64,000 nucleotides of DNA, from the NCBI RefSeq assembly GCF_013376455.1, contig NZ_CP045504.1, positions 4,299,001-4,363,000 of the forward strand, written 5' to 3'. Positions 19,838 through 29,293 of the stretch are shown here, piece by piece. This stretch comes from Desulfolutivibrio sulfodismutans DSM 3696 (GTDB taxonomy: Bacteria > Desulfobacterota > Desulfovibrionia > Desulfovibrionales > Desulfovibrionaceae). Every line of letters starts with the position of its first letter. Position 1 is the stretch's first letter. The notes under the pieces are model-generated. The model did no database searches. It was not told where the DNA came from and saw only the letters and a list, made by a program, of their open reading frames with translations. A program made the translations under genes and the position numbers.

Positions 19838-20854
19838 ATGAAACAGTATACCATTCCCGCGCTCCTCGCCCTGCTTCTGGCGGTGCTCGTGTTCGTGTCC
19901 ATGACCGGGGCCATGAACGTCTATTGGCAGTCGGTCCTCATGTTCATGGGCATCAACATCATCCTGTCGTCGAGCCTAAACATCATCAACGGCAACATGG
20001 GCGAGTTCTCCTGCGGCCACGCCGGATTCATGGCCGTGGGGGCCTACGTGTCCTCGGTCTTGTCCGTTCTGCTCTTCGCCGAGGGCTCCGTGTTCGGCGA
20101 GGCCCTTTTGCCTCCGCACCTGGCCGTGTTCCTGTTTCCCTTCATCCTGGTCGCGGGCGGGGTGGCCGCCTCGCTGGTGGGCCTTCTGGTCGCCGTGCCG
20201 TCGTTTCGCACCCGGGGCGACTATCTGGCCATCATCACCATCGCCGCCGCCTACATCGTCAAAAGCACCATCGAGAACATCAACGCCATCGGCGGGGCCA
20301 GGGGTTTCATGGGCATGAGCAAGGTCACCGCCGCCATGAACACCACGGCCGAACTGCCCTGGATGATCATCTGGGTCTTTCTGGGCACGGTGTTCTCCGT
20401 CTGGCTCATCCGCCGCTTCATCTTCTCCACCCTGGGCAACGGGGTCAACGCCGTGTGCCAGGACGAGATCGCGGCCGAGATCATGAGCGTGAACACCAAC
20501 CAGGTGAAGATGACGGCGTTTATGGTCTCCTGCGGGCTGGCGGGCATCGCCGGGGCGCTGTTCGCCCACGTGTTGGGCTACGTGAACCCTGGATCGTTCA
20601 CCATCCTCAAATCCACCGAGGTCATGGTCATGGTCTATCTGGGGGGCATGGGGTCGCTGTCGGGCTCGGTGCTCTCGGCCATCCTGATCACCCTGCTCAT
20701 GGAGGCGCTTCGGCCCTTGCAGATCATCAAGTGGATCGTCATCCCGCTTCTTTTGGTGCTTCTCATGCAGTTTCGTCCCGAGGGAATCATGGGCAACCGC
20801 GAGTTGGCCAACATCTTCCCCGGCTTGAAAAAATTCTACAGACTGAAGGGGTAG
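19838..20854 (+). CDS. livM: Branched-chain amino-acid ABC transporter permease LivM
   Basis: 338 residues, about nine helices. It carries LSSSLNIINGNMGEFSCGHAGFMAVGAYVSS, the FRTRGDYLAIITIAAAYIVK segment and GYVNPGSFTILKSTEVMVMVYLGGMGSLSG, all typical of LivM. It pairs with LivH in the inner membrane. It lies 18 bases after livH and five bases before livG. Confidence 0.93.
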   Translation: MKQYTIPALLALLLAVLVFVSMTGAMNVYWQSVLMFMGINIILSSSLNIINGNMGEFSCGHAGFMAVGAYVSSVLSVLLFAEGSVFGEALLPPHLAVFLFPFILVAGGVAASLVGLLVAVPSFRTRGDYLAIITIAAAYIVKSTIENINAIGGARGFMGMSKVTAAMNTTAELPWMIIWVFLGTVFSVWLIRRFIFSTLGNGVNAVCQDEIAAEIMSVNTNQVKMTAFMVSCGLAGIAGALFAHVLGYVNPGSFTILKSTEVMVMVYLGGMGSLSGSVLSAILITLLMEALRPLQIIKWIVIPLLLVLLMQFRPEGIMGNRELANIFPGLKKFYRLKG

Positions 20855-20859
20855 GGCTC

Positions 20860-21627
20860 GTGGCGCTTTTGGAAGTCAAGGACATGACCCAGTACTTCGG
20901 CGGCCTGTGCGCGGTCACCGATTTCAGCGTCACCTTTGCGGGCGGCGAACTCATGGGGCTTATCGGCCCCAACGGCGCGGGAAAGACCACGGTCTTCAAC
21001 CTGATCAGCGGATTCTACCAGCCCTCGCGCGGCGACATCGTCTTCAAGGGCAAAAACACCCGGGGACTTAAGCCCCACAAGGTCACGGGCCTGGGCATCG
21101 CCCGGACCTTCCAGAACATCCGGCTGTGGTTCGACATGTCCGTTTTGGACAACATCCTGGTGTCCCAGTATTATCATCTGGGCTACAGCCTCTGGGATTG
21201 CTTTTTGCGCTCCAATCGCTACCTGCGGCGCGAAACCGAGATGCGCGCCTGGGCCATGGAGATCCTCGAAGCCCTGGATCTGGCCCAATTCGCCGATGAG
21301 CTGCCGGGCAACCTGCCCTACGGCATCCAGCGCCGGGTGGAGATCGCCCGGGCCCTGTCCACCAAACCCGATCTGCTCATGCTCGACGAGCCCGCCGCCG
21401 GACTCAACTCCTCGGACGTTGAGGGCTTAATCAAGCTCATCGCCTGGATTCACAAGGAATTCAAGCTGTCCATCTGGATGATCGAGCACCAGATGGACGT
21501 GGTCATGAGCCTGTGCACCTGGATCAAGGTCATCGATTTCGGGGCCACCATCGCCGAGGGCACGCCCAAGGAGATTCGGGAAAACCCCGTGGTCATCAAG
21601 GCCTATCTGGGAGACGACGCCATCTAG
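20860..21627 (+). CDS. livG: Branched-chain amino-acid ABC transporter ATPase LivG
   Basis: 255 residues. Walker A GPNGAGKTT, the LivG-type long insertion between Walker A and the signature, a degenerate signature (LPYGIQRRVEIARALS), Walker B LLMLDEPAAGLN and switch His in WMIEHQMD. It energises the LivHM channel. The GTG start was chosen by homology and the AAGGGG upstream, five bases after livM. The C-terminal AEGTPKEIRENPVVIKAYLGDD is the family tail. Confidence 0.94.
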   Translation: MALLEVKDMTQYFGGLCAVTDFSVTFAGGELMGLIGPNGAGKTTVFNLISGFYQPSRGDIVFKGKNTRGLKPHKVTGLGIARTFQNIRLWFDMSVLDNILVSQYYHLGYSLWDCFLRSNRYLRRETEMRAWAMEILEALDLAQFADELPGNLPYGIQRRVEIARALSTKPDLLMLDEPAAGLNSSDVEGLIKLIAWIHKEFKLSIWMIEHQMDVVMSLCTWIKVIDFGATIAEGTPKEIRENPVVIKAYLGDDAI

Positions 21628-21820
21628 CGTCGCTTGGCATGAGGTTGGCCGTGACTTCAGGTCGCGCGCCTGAAGCGGTCGCCGCATGCGGCCGGACGTG
21701 GCCAGACGCGACCGGACGCGCCGCTCCCGGGTGGGCGGCTGCCTGGCCGGGAACTTTGCCTCCATCACTCAAGCTGGAAAACGCGCCGCATTGCCTGACG
21801 GCGCGCCACGGGACCACAGC

Positions 21821-22549
21821 ATGCTTCTTTCCGTCGAGAATCTGCACGTCAAATACGGCAACATCGAGGCCCTGCACGGCATCACCTTTCATGTGAACCG
21901 CGGGGAGATCGTCACGCTCATCGGGGCCAACGGCGCGGGCAAGACCACCACGCTTCTGACCGTCATGCGCCTGCCGCCCCCCGAGGCCCCCAAGGTCACC
22001 CAGGGCGATATCCGTTACGACGGCCAGAGCCTGCTTTCCGTCGAGACCCACGACGTGGTGCGCAAGCTGCACATGGACCTGGCCCCGGAAGGCCGCCGCA
22101 TTTTCGGCAACCTCACGGTCATGGAAAACCTGAACCTGGCCACCTACGCCCGTACGGACAGCCCCGAGGCCAGGGCCAAGGATCTGGACCGGGTGTTCAC
22201 CCTGTTCCCGCGCCTGTCCGAACGGCGCAAACAGCGCAGCGAGTCCCTGTCCGGCGGCGAACAGCAGATGTTGGCCGTGGGCCGGGCGCTTATGACCGGC
22301 TGCGACTTCATCCTGCTCGACGAACCGTCCATGGGACTGGCGCCGCTACTCATGTACGAGATGTTTCGGACGCTTAAAAAGCTCAACGAAGAGGGCATGA
22401 CCATCCTGCTCGTCGAACAAAACGCCAAGGTGGCCCTGGATTTCGCCCACCGGGGCTACGTCCTCGATACCGGCGAGATCGTGGCCCAGGGCTCCTCCGA
22501 GGAACTGCGCCACGACCCCATGGTCAAAAAAGCCTACCTGGGCGGCTAA
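21821..22549 (+). CDS. livF: Branched-chain amino-acid ABC transporter ATPase LivF
   Basis: 242 residues. Walker A GANGAGKTT, signature LSGGEQQMLAVGRALM, Walker B FILLDEPSMGLAP and switch His replaced by VEQNAK as in LivF. The tail EELRHDPMVKKAYLGG is characteristic. A 193-base gap separates it from livG, unusual for this operon, and holds a CTTCAGG/CCTGAAG stem at 21655-21675. The ribosome-binding site is weak; an upstream in-frame ATG at 21686 would add 45 unlike residues. Confidence 0.93.
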   Translation: MLLSVENLHVKYGNIEALHGITFHVNRGEIVTLIGANGAGKTTTLLTVMRLPPPEAPKVTQGDIRYDGQSLLSVETHDVVRKLHMDLAPEGRRIFGNLTVMENLNLATYARTDSPEARAKDLDRVFTLFPRLSERRKQRSESLSGGEQQMLAVGRALMTGCDFILLDEPSMGLAPLLMYEMFRTLKKLNEEGMTILLVEQNAKVALDFAHRGYVLDTGEIVAQGSSEELRHDPMVKKAYLGG

Positions 22550-22586
22550 CGCACGCGAAGCGCGCCGAAGTTTTTTGGAGAGGGGT

Positions 22587-22626
22587 CCAGGGGGGAACCT
22601 TTTTTTCAAAAAAGGTTCCCCCCTGG
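22587..22626. terminator. Long perfect hairpin, bidirectional terminator of the liv operon
   Basis: CCAGGGGGGAACCTTTTTT pairs with AAAAAAGGTTCCCCCCTGG, a 19-bp near-perfect stem with T and A runs inside. It lies between convergent livF and the small gene at 22642 and can end both transcripts. The same style of hairpin is common in Desulfovibrio genomes. Confidence 0.75.
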
Positions 22627-22641
22627 TCGCCGAAGGCCCCC

Positions 22642-22926
22642 CTAAAATTTATCCAGGGCCTTGGTTACGGCGGTTTTGAGTTCCGCAAAGGCGCCTTCGA
22701 AGCCTTCCTTGAGGTCGTGTAGGGCGTCGGAACCGCCCTTGCGCAGGAGGGTGAGCCTGTAGCGGGCCTTTTCGTATTTGCCGAGCATCTTTTCCAGGTC
22801 GGCGGCGTACCGGTCGAAAAACGCCGGACCCTTTTTCTCCGCCTCGGCCTTGCTTTCGTCGATCTTGGCCTTCCACTTGGCCAACTGGTCTTCCAGACTG
22901 ACGCCGAATTGATCCTTGTCGCCCAT
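22642..22926 (-). CDS. Small charged coiled-coil protein
   Basis: 94 residues starting MGDKDQFGVSLEDQLAKW. It is mostly helical, rich in Lys, Glu and Ala, without signal peptide or membrane segment. Residues about 10-60 have coiled-coil spacing. It resembles the short stress-response coiled-coil proteins of the sll1863 type, but that is only a resemblance of composition. AAGGAGGT lies just upstream of the ATG. Monocistronic, convergent with livF. Function unknown. Confidence 0.7.
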   Translation of the reverse strand: MGDKDQFGVSLEDQLAKWKAKIDESKAEAEKKGPAFFDRYAADLEKMLGKYEKARYRLTLLRKGGSDALHDLKEGFEGAFAELKTAVTKALDKF

Positions 22927-23146
22927 GTCTGACCTCCTTGATCCCGCCTGCGGCTGGCGGGACTGTTTCCACTGCACTCCGTATATCCCAGAAACGGTTG
23001 AGGCGAAAGTCCGGCGTTCGGACGACGCGCAGGCCGCCATTGACCCCGGATGGCCTACCGGGTAGTTTCCCTGGTTCGGAAAAATGCTGTCAAAATAACC
23101 GGCGAACGCGGTCATGCCGCGCCCGCCATGGCCCGGAGAAGTCGCC

Positions 23147-24577
23147 ATGTCCCGATACGAGGCGGTCATCGGTCTTGAGGTGCATGCCCAACTGCGCACC
23201 AAAAGCAAAATCTTCTGCTCCTGCTCAACGGCCTTTGGCGCGGACCCCAACGAAAACGTCTGCGCCGTGTGTTCCGGCATGCCCGGCGTGTTGCCCGTGC
23301 TCAACGAAAAGGTCGTGGAATACGCCGCCAAGATGGGGCTGGCCGTGGGCTGCCGCGTCAACGCCACCTCGGTCTTCGCCCGCAAGAACTATTTCTATCC
23401 CGATCTGCCCAAAGGATATCAGATATCCCAGTTCGAGACGCCGATTTGCGAGCATGGGCGTCTGGCCGTCACCGTGGACGGGGCGGAAAAGGTCGTGGGC
23501 ATCACCCGCATCCACATGGAAGAAGACGCCGGAAAGAACATCCATTCCGCCACCGAAAACGCTAGCTATGTGGATTTGAACCGCACCGGCGTGCCGCTGA
23601 TTGAAATCGTCAGCGAGCCGGACATGCGCAGCGCCGAGGAGGCCGTGGCCTATCTCAAGGCCCTGCGGTCCATCCTGGTCTACCTGGGCATCTGCGACGG
23701 CAACATGGAAGAGGGCAGTTTCCGCTGCGACGCCAACGTGAGCCTTCGGCCCTTCGGGCAGGCGGAACTCGGCACCCGGGCCGAGCTTAAAAACATGAAC
23801 TCCTTCCGCCATGTCCAAAAGGCCATCGAATACGAGATCGAACGTCAGGCCGATATGTTGGACGACGGCCAAGCCGTTATCCAGGAGACCCGCCTCTACA
23901 ACGTCGACAAGGGCGTCACCGCCTCCATGCGCGGCAAGGAGGAGGCCCACGACTACCGCTATTTCCCGGACCCCGATCTGGTGCCCCTGGTGGTGACCGA
24001 GGCCCAGCTCGCCGCCTGGGCGGGCGAGCTTCCCGAGCTTCCCGTGGCCCGGCGCGACCGGTTCGTCTCCCAGTACGGCCTGACCCCCAAGGACGCCGAC
24101 GTGCTTACCGCCGAGCGCGACGTGGCCGATTATTTCGAGGAAGCCGCGCGGCTGTGCAACGAGCCCAAAAAGGCCGCCAACTGGATCATGTCCGAGCTTT
24201 TGCGCGAGCTCAACCAGGCCGCCGTCACCGCAGCCGCCTGTCCCCTGCCTGCGGCGTACCTGGCCAGCCTCGTCACCCTGGTGGAATCCGGCAGGATCAG
24301 CGGCAAGATCGGCAAGCAGATTTTTCCCGAAATCTTCGCCAGGGGCCTTGACCCCAAAACCTATGTGGACCAACAAGGGCTGTCGCAGATTTCCGACTCT
24401 TCGGCTCTGGAATCCGCCGTGGACAAAATCCTGGCCGACAATCCGGACGAGGTGGCCGCCTACAAGGCAGGAAAAACCAAGCTGATGGGGTTTTTCGTGG
24501 GCCAGATCATGAAGGCCACCAAGGGACAGGCCAATCCCGCCCTGGTCAACGAACTGTTGGGCAAAAAGCTGGCGTAG
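23147..24577 (+). CDS. gatB: Aspartyl/glutamyl-tRNA amidotransferase subunit B
   Basis: 476 residues. Starts [16 protein letters not shown] and contains the amidotransferase core ([63 protein letters not shown]) and the C-terminal YqeY-like helical domain that holds tRNA. With GatA and GatC, not in this window, it converts misacylated Glu-tRNA(Gln) or Asp-tRNA(Asn). The start at 23147 follows a GGAGAAG site; an in-frame ATG 33 bases earlier is less likely. Confidence 0.97.
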   Translation: MSRYEAVIGLEVHAQLRTKSKIFCSCSTAFGADPNENVCAVCSGMPGVLPVLNEKVVEYAAKMGLAVGCRVNATSVFARKNYFYPDLPKGYQISQFETPICEHGRLAVTVDGAEKVVGITRIHMEEDAGKNIHSATENASYVDLNRTGVPLIEIVSEPDMRSAEEAVAYLKALRSILVYLGICDGNMEEGSFRCDANVSLRPFGQAELGTRAELKNMNSFRHVQKAIEYEIERQADMLDDGQAVIQETRLYNVDKGVTASMRGKEEAHDYRYFPDPDLVPLVVTEAQLAAWAGELPELPVARRDRFVSQYGLTPKDADVLTAERDVADYFEEAARLCNEPKKAANWIMSELLRELNQAAVTAAACPLPAAYLASLVTLVESGRISGKIGKQIFPEIFARGLDPKTYVDQQGLSQISDSSALESAVDKILADNPDEVAAYKAGKTKLMGFFVGQIMKATKGQANPALVNELLGKKLA

Positions 24578-24581
24578 GCTG

Positions 24582-24645
24582 CCGGGGAGAGGGCGCCGCC
24601 CTCTCCCCGGACCCCTCTCCCGCCGGGGGAAATCATTTCCCCCGG
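24582..24645. repeat. Two consecutive perfect hairpins after gatB
   Basis: CCGGGGAGAGGGC/GCCCTCTCCCCGG (24582-24610) and CCGGGGGAAAT/ATTTCCCCCGG (24623-24645). Neither has a T-run, but together they are likely to end or stabilise the gatB transcript. Similar to the hairpin at 22587 in being flanked by a ggaccccct-type sequence. Confidence 0.55.
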
Positions 24646-24830
24646 ACCCCCTGGACAGGGGATGCAGAGGGGGCGTCATGTTTGGATAAAAGATGGGTGC
24701 CTGCGTTACAAACGCTCAGGTTGGAAAAGAAACTGACGCGGACAGCAGCATGTCTAGGCCGGGCGACGGGTTTGCGCGCGGGGCGGCGGCTGCGCGAAGC
24801 GTTGCTGGCGCCGACCCGCGTCGACAAACC

Positions 24831-24873
24831 CCGAGCCCGGCCATAAACCCTGTTCCCGAGCCCGGCCATAAAC
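24831..24873 (+). repeat. 18-bp tandem direct repeat upstream of mtnA
   Basis: CCGAGCCCGGCCATAAAC occurs at 24831-24848 and 24856-24873 with 25-bp period, ending 20 bases before mtnA. A 67-codon frame (24693-24896) runs through it and overlaps the mtnA start as ATGA; it looks non-conserved and is not called as a gene. Nothing else was seen in 24646-24892. Confidence 0.5.
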
Positions 24874-24892
24874 AAACCGCTGTGGAGACCCC

Positions 24893-25939
24893 ATGACCGA
24901 CCACATTCAGTTTTCGGAAATCAAACAGGCGCTTGTCCTCCTGGATCAGCGCATTCTGCCGAACCGTGAGGAATATTTTCTCTGCAAGACCACCCAGGAC
25001 GTGATCTACGCCCTGCAGACCATGGTGGTGCGTGGCGCTCCGGCCATCGGCGTCACAGCGGCCTACGGCTGCTGGCTGGCCCTGCGCCAGGCCATGGACC
25101 AGGCCGGGCCGGGCTGGCGGGTGCGGCTGGCCGAACTCCTGCGCGACCTGGAAGACGCCCGTCCCACGGCCGTAAACCTGCGCTGGGCCGTGGAGCTTAT
25201 GCGCGCCGACGCGGCCGCTGCGGGCGAGATCGGGGCCGAGGAACTGTCGGCCCGCTGGCTGGCCAAGGCCAAGGCCGTGCATGCCGAGGACATCGAGATC
25301 AACAAGGCCATGGGCCGCTTCGGGGCCGAGGCCATCGACGACGGCGATACGGTCATGACCCACTGCAACGCCGGGGCCCTGGCCACGGCGGGCTACGGCA
25401 CGGCGCTCGGGGTGATCCGGGCGGCCATCGAGCAGGGCAAGCGCATCAAGGTCATCGCCAACGAGACCCGGCCGTTTTTGCAGGGCGCACGCCTGACGGC
25501 CTATGAGCTGCACAAGGACGGCATCGATGTCACCGTGGCCTGCGACAACGCCGTGGGGCATCTGATGAAGCGGGGCATGGTCCAGAAGGTGGTGGTGGGC
25601 GCGGATCGCATTGCCGCCAACGGCGACGCGGCCAACAAGATCGGCACCTATACCGTGGCCCTTGCCGCCAAGGCCCATGGCGTGCCGTTTTACGTGGCCG
25701 CCCCGGCCAGCACCTTTGACCTGCGCATACAAAGCGGAGACGAGATTCCCATTGAAGACAGAACGCCGCGGGAGGTGACGCACATCGGGGACCACCAGAT
25801 CACCCCCGAGGGCGTACCGGTCTATAACTACGCCTTCGACGTGACCCCGGCCGGACTCATAAGCGGCATCGCCACGGAAAAGGGGCTCCTGCGCGCCCCC
25901 TATGTGCAGGCCATCAAGGAAAAAATCGGGTCCGTCTAG
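24893..25939 (+). CDS. mtnA: S-methyl-5-thioribose-1-phosphate isomerase (MtnA family)
   Basis: 348 residues. Signature [13 protein letters not shown] at 48-60, catalytic Cys158 ([12 protein letters not shown]) and catalytic Asp238 ([12 protein letters not shown]) are intact. In methionine salvage it isomerises methylthioribose-1-phosphate to the ribulose form; in some anaerobes it also handles 5-deoxyribose-1-phosphate. No other methionine-salvage gene is nearby; the neighbour is thi4, 63 bases downstream, and the two are probably cotranscribed. Confidence 0.94.
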   Translation: MTDHIQFSEIKQALVLLDQRILPNREEYFLCKTTQDVIYALQTMVVRGAPAIGVTAAYGCWLALRQAMDQAGPGWRVRLAELLRDLEDARPTAVNLRWAVELMRADAAAAGEIGAEELSARWLAKAKAVHAEDIEINKAMGRFGAEAIDDGDTVMTHCNAGALATAGYGTALGVIRAAIEQGKRIKVIANETRPFLQGARLTAYELHKDGIDVTVACDNAVGHLMKRGMVQKVVVGADRIAANGDAANKIGTYTVALAAKAHGVPFYVAAPASTFDLRIQSGDEIPIEDRTPREVTHIGDHQITPEGVPVYNYAFDVTPAGLISGIATEKGLLRAPYVQAIKEKIGSV

Positions 25940-26002
25940 AGGACTTTCCTGTGAAAGGACGCGACTGCCCCGAGTGCAACACACTGCCAAAAGAGAGGAT
26001 CT

Positions 26003-26803
26003 ATGGCGCTGAATGAACGCATCATCACCGAGGCCATTCTCACCGAGTATTTCGAGAAGTTCAAGGAATGTCTGGATCTGGATGTGGCCATTGTGGGCGG
26101 GGGGCCGTCGGGCCTGACCGCCGCCTACCGGCTGGCCAAAGACGGCTACAAGGTCGCCCTGTTTGAACGCAAGCTGTCCATCGGCGGCGGCATGTGGGGC
26201 GGGGGCATGACCTTCAATTATATCGTGGTCCAGGAAGAGAGCAAGCACCTGCTGGAAGAGATCGGCGTGCCGGTGAAGCACTTCCGCGACGAATACTACA
26301 CCGCCGACGCCGTGGCCTGCACCACCACCCTGGCCTCCCGGGCCTGCCTGGCCGGGACCAAGGTGTTCAACTGCATGAGCGTGGAGGACGTGGTCCTGCG
26401 CGAGGTGGACGGCGTCAAACGCGTCTGCGGGCTGGTCATCAACTCCTCGCCGGTGGAGATCGCCGGGCTGCATGTGGACCCGCTGGTTTTGCACACCAAG
26501 TTCATCATTGAGGCCACGGGACATGATGTGGAGGTGTTGAAGACCCTGGTGCGCAAAAACGACGTGCGCCTTCTGACGCCGTCCGGGGGCATCGAGGGCG
26601 AGCAGTCCATGTGGGCCGAGGTGGCCGAGACCAATACCGTGAAAAACACCCGCGAGGTGTTCCCCGGGGTGTACGTGGCCGGAATGGCCGCCAACGCCAG
26701 CTTCGGCTCCTACCGCATGGGCCCGATCTTCGGCGGCATGCTCCTGTCCGGGGAGAAAGTCGCGGCCGAGATTGCCGGGCTGTTGCGTTCCGGGGCATAC
26801 TAG
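26003..26803 (+). CDS. thi4: Sulfide-dependent thiazole synthase (Thi4 family)
   Basis: 266 residues. FAD/NAD-type dinucleotide motif [18 protein letters not shown] at 28-45, GGGMWGGGM at 61-69 and the C-terminal [27 protein letters not shown] are diagnostic. At the position of the sacrificed cysteine of yeast Thi4 this protein has His157 (GLHVDP, 155-160), as in methanogen enzymes that use free sulfide catalytically. It would make ADP-thiazole for thiamine from NAD, glycine and sulfide, plausible in a sulfide-producing cell. GAGAGGAT precedes the ATG. No TPP riboswitch was recognised in the 63-base gap. Confidence 0.9.
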   Translation: MALNERIITEAILTEYFEKFKECLDLDVAIVGGGPSGLTAAYRLAKDGYKVALFERKLSIGGGMWGGGMTFNYIVVQEESKHLLEEIGVPVKHFRDEYYTADAVACTTTLASRACLAGTKVFNCMSVEDVVLREVDGVKRVCGLVINSSPVEIAGLHVDPLVLHTKFIIEATGHDVEVLKTLVRKNDVRLLTPSGGIEGEQSMWAEVAETNTVKNTREVFPGVYVAGMAANASFGSYRMGPIFGGMLLSGEKVAAEIAGLLRSGAY

Positions 26804-26910
26804 GCCACAACGGATACCGAAGCGGGAGGGGGCTTGGTCCCCGGCCCTGAAAAAAACGTCCCGGCAGGGACGACACGCCAACGCACGGGCCGGTTTTTCG
26901 GCCCGAAAAC

Positions 26911-28281
26911 ATGAACAAACGAGACACCATGCCGCCGGTCATCGCCCTTATCGGACGTCCCAATGTGGGCAAATCCACCTTGTTCAACCGCCTGGCGCGG
27001 CGAACCAAGGCCATCACCCACGATCGTCCCGGGGTCACCCGGGACCGTCTCGAGACCCGGGCGATCATTGAGGACCGCGAGGTGACCCTGGTGGACACCG
27101 GCGGCATGGTCCTTGACGATCCCGACAAGCTGGGCCGCATGGTCATGGACCAGGCCCGCATGGCCATCAGCCAGGCCCATCTGGTGCTGTTCGTCGCCGA
27201 CGCGAGGGAAGGCCTGACGGGCCTGGATCATGACGTGGCCGAGCTTTTACGCCAAAGCGCCAAGCCGGTGCTTCTGGCGGTCAACAAGGCCGACGGCGAG
27301 GAGCGGGCCGGGGAATTCGCCGGGGATTTTTATTCCCTGGGGTTTCCCCTGGTGCCGGTTTCCGCGGCCCATGGCCGGGGCATCCCGGAACTGCGGGAAA
27401 TCATCGCCGATCTGTTGCCCGATGCCGAGGATGACGAAACCCCGCTGACGGATGAGGAGGCGGCGGCCGCCGAGGCCGCGCCGCGTCCCTTGCGGCTGGC
27501 CATGATCGGCCGTCCCAACGCCGGGAAGTCCTCCGTAGTCAACGCCCTTTTGGGCGAGACGCGGCTCATTGTCAGCGATGCGCCGGGCACCACCCGCGAC
27601 GCCGTGGACGTGGCCTTCACGCGTGGGGGCACGTCGTATGTCTTTGTGGATACGGCCGGGGTGCGCAAGAAGGCCCGCATTGACGACGAACTTGAGCGCC
27701 ATACGGCCACCCGGTCCCTGCAAAGCGCCAAGCGGGCGGATGTGGCGGTTCTGGTCATCGATGCCGTGGGCGGCGTGGGCATGCAGGACAAAAAGCTCAT
27801 CGCCTTTTTGGATAAGGAAAAAACGCCGTTTTTGGTGGTCATCAACAAGATCGACCTGATCCCCAGGGACAAGATGCTGGAGCTTAAAAAAGACATGAAG
27901 GACGAACTGCGCATCTGTCCCCATGTGCCTGTGCTCTACGTCTCGGCCCTGCGCAAAAAGGGCCTGGACCGAATCCTGGACACGGCCCGGGCCATGAAGG
28001 CCGAATGCGCCATCCGGGTGGGCACCGGTGAGCTCAACCGGATGATGCGCCAGGTGTTGGACAAGCATCAGGCCCCGGTGATCAAGGGACGTCGCGCCAA
28101 GTTCTACTATCTGACCCAGACGGCGTCCGAGCCGCCCACCTTTGTCTTCTTCGTCAACGACACCGAGCGGGTCCGGCCGTCCTACGCCAAATACGTGGAA
28201 AACCAGTTGCGGCGGCTTTTCGGACTGACCATGGCCCCGCTGCGGATTCTCTTCCGCTCCAGCCATACCTCTAAAGAATAG
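26911..28281 (+). CDS. der: Ribosome-associated GTPase Der (EngA)
   Basis: 456 residues with two tandem GTPase domains: GRPNVGKST near residue 15 with DTGG, and GRPNAGKSS near residue 200 with DTAGVRKK and NKIDLIP, then a KH-like domain ending YVENQLRRLFGLTMAPLRI. It is needed for 50S subunit maturation. Two starts are possible (26911 or the ATG at 26929); neither has a strong site. A TTCCGGGG/CCCCGGAA stem at 28288-28310 follows the stop. Confidence 0.95.
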   Translation: MNKRDTMPPVIALIGRPNVGKSTLFNRLARRTKAITHDRPGVTRDRLETRAIIEDREVTLVDTGGMVLDDPDKLGRMVMDQARMAISQAHLVLFVADAREGLTGLDHDVAELLRQSAKPVLLAVNKADGEERAGEFAGDFYSLGFPLVPVSAAHGRGIPELREIIADLLPDAEDDETPLTDEEAAAAEAAPRPLRLAMIGRPNAGKSSVVNALLGETRLIVSDAPGTTRDAVDVAFTRGGTSYVFVDTAGVRKKARIDDELERHTATRSLQSAKRADVAVLVIDAVGGVGMQDKKLIAFLDKEKTPFLVVINKIDLIPRDKMLELKKDMKDELRICPHVPVLYVSALRKKGLDRILDTARAMKAECAIRVGTGELNRMMRQVLDKHQAPVIKGRRAKFYYLTQTASEPPTFVFFVNDTERVRPSYAKYVENQLRRLFGLTMAPLRILFRSSHTSKE

Positions 28282-28567
28282 GCGGCGTTCCGGGGGAGAT
28301 TTCCCCGGAAAGGCATCGCTTCTCTTCGCAGATCTTTCGTCCGGCGCGAATGCGTCCGGGCGGGGGAGGGCTTTGTTGCGCCTTCTGCAAAAAGAGTTCG
28401 TTGATTTACACGGGGTGTGGCATCTGGTAGTTTTGCCATGGAGAACCGGATATCCCTGCCCGCGAAACCCGCCACAAGGCGGCGTGGCGGTCGGCGGCAG
28501 TCGTGACGCGCGGCAGGCCTTGGAGTGCGGCATAGACCGCAACATTTTGAAATGTACGGAGGGCGCC

Positions 28568-29281
28568 ATGAGATCAAATGCTTGGGGAACTCTCCCCCCG
28601 GTTTTTCTGATTTTGGCCCTACTCATCGGATTTTCAGGTTTTTTCCCTGCCACCCCGGCCCATGCCCAGGATCCTCCCCGCACGGCGGATGACGACCACG
28701 CCAGGCGGCTGTATGAACAATACAAGGCCAGCCAGGAGCGGGAAAAGGCCCTGGAGGCGGCCAGGCAAAGAGGCTTGAGCGACGCCAAGGGCGCCGCCTA
28801 CGGCACCTTTGGCGGGCTGGGCGTCGATACGGAGGCCCTGGCGAACGCCACCAGGGCGGCCCAGGAGGCCGAACGCGAGCGGGAGCGCCAGCAGAAGCTG
28901 ATCAAGGCCTGGGACAAGAAGTTCTCCGGCCGGTATGGCGATCTCAAGGAGACGTCGTCCCAGGCCCCGTTGCCGCCCCAGTCCGGTGACAAGCCCTATA
29001 AGGACAGGATGGACATGCGCCTGAAGTGGTTCCCCTACAATCCGGCCACGCCCGCAAAGCCGCCCACCCCGGGCTACACCCCCGGACGGCCCACGCCGGG
29101 CTACACCCCCAGTACGGTGAAGGCGCCGCCGTACCCGCCGGGATCTTCGCGCGGGACGCCGCCTGCCGCTCCGCCGGACAAGCCCAAGAGTCTCGGGGCG
29201 GGAATCCGGCCTTCAGACGATTACCGGGACACGAACAGCGGCAGCGGCGGATCAAGCGGCGGTGGCGGCGGCGGATATTGA
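28568..29281 (+). CDS. Exported protein with Pro/Gly-rich repeats
   Basis: 237 residues. Signal peptide about 1-33 (cleavage near AHAQD). A charged helical stretch (about 40-110, rich in Glu/Arg/Lys/Ala) is followed by a Pro-rich linker holding the repeated PTPGYTPGRPTPGYTP and a Ser/Gly tail (SGSGGSSGGGGGGY). Such tails suggest a flexible periplasmic or surface protein. GGAGGG precedes the ATG. The next gene begins 12 bases downstream, so the two may be cotranscribed. I do not recognise a family. Confidence 0.65.
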   Translation: MRSNAWGTLPPVFLILALLIGFSGFFPATPAHAQDPPRTADDDHARRLYEQYKASQEREKALEAARQRGLSDAKGAAYGTFGGLGVDTEALANATRAAQEAERERERQQKLIKAWDKKFSGRYGDLKETSSQAPLPPQSGDKPYKDRMDMRLKWFPYNPATPAKPPTPGYTPGRPTPGYTPSTVKAPPYPPGSSRGTPPAAPPDKPKSLGAGIRPSDDYRDTNSGSGGSSGGGGGGY

Positions 29282-29293
29282 GGCGGCTTGGCC

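Noticed and set aside
24693-24896. 67-codon frame overlapping the mtnA start as ATGA
   Set aside because: Composition is not protein-like, it runs through a tandem repeat, and the ribosome-binding site is poor.
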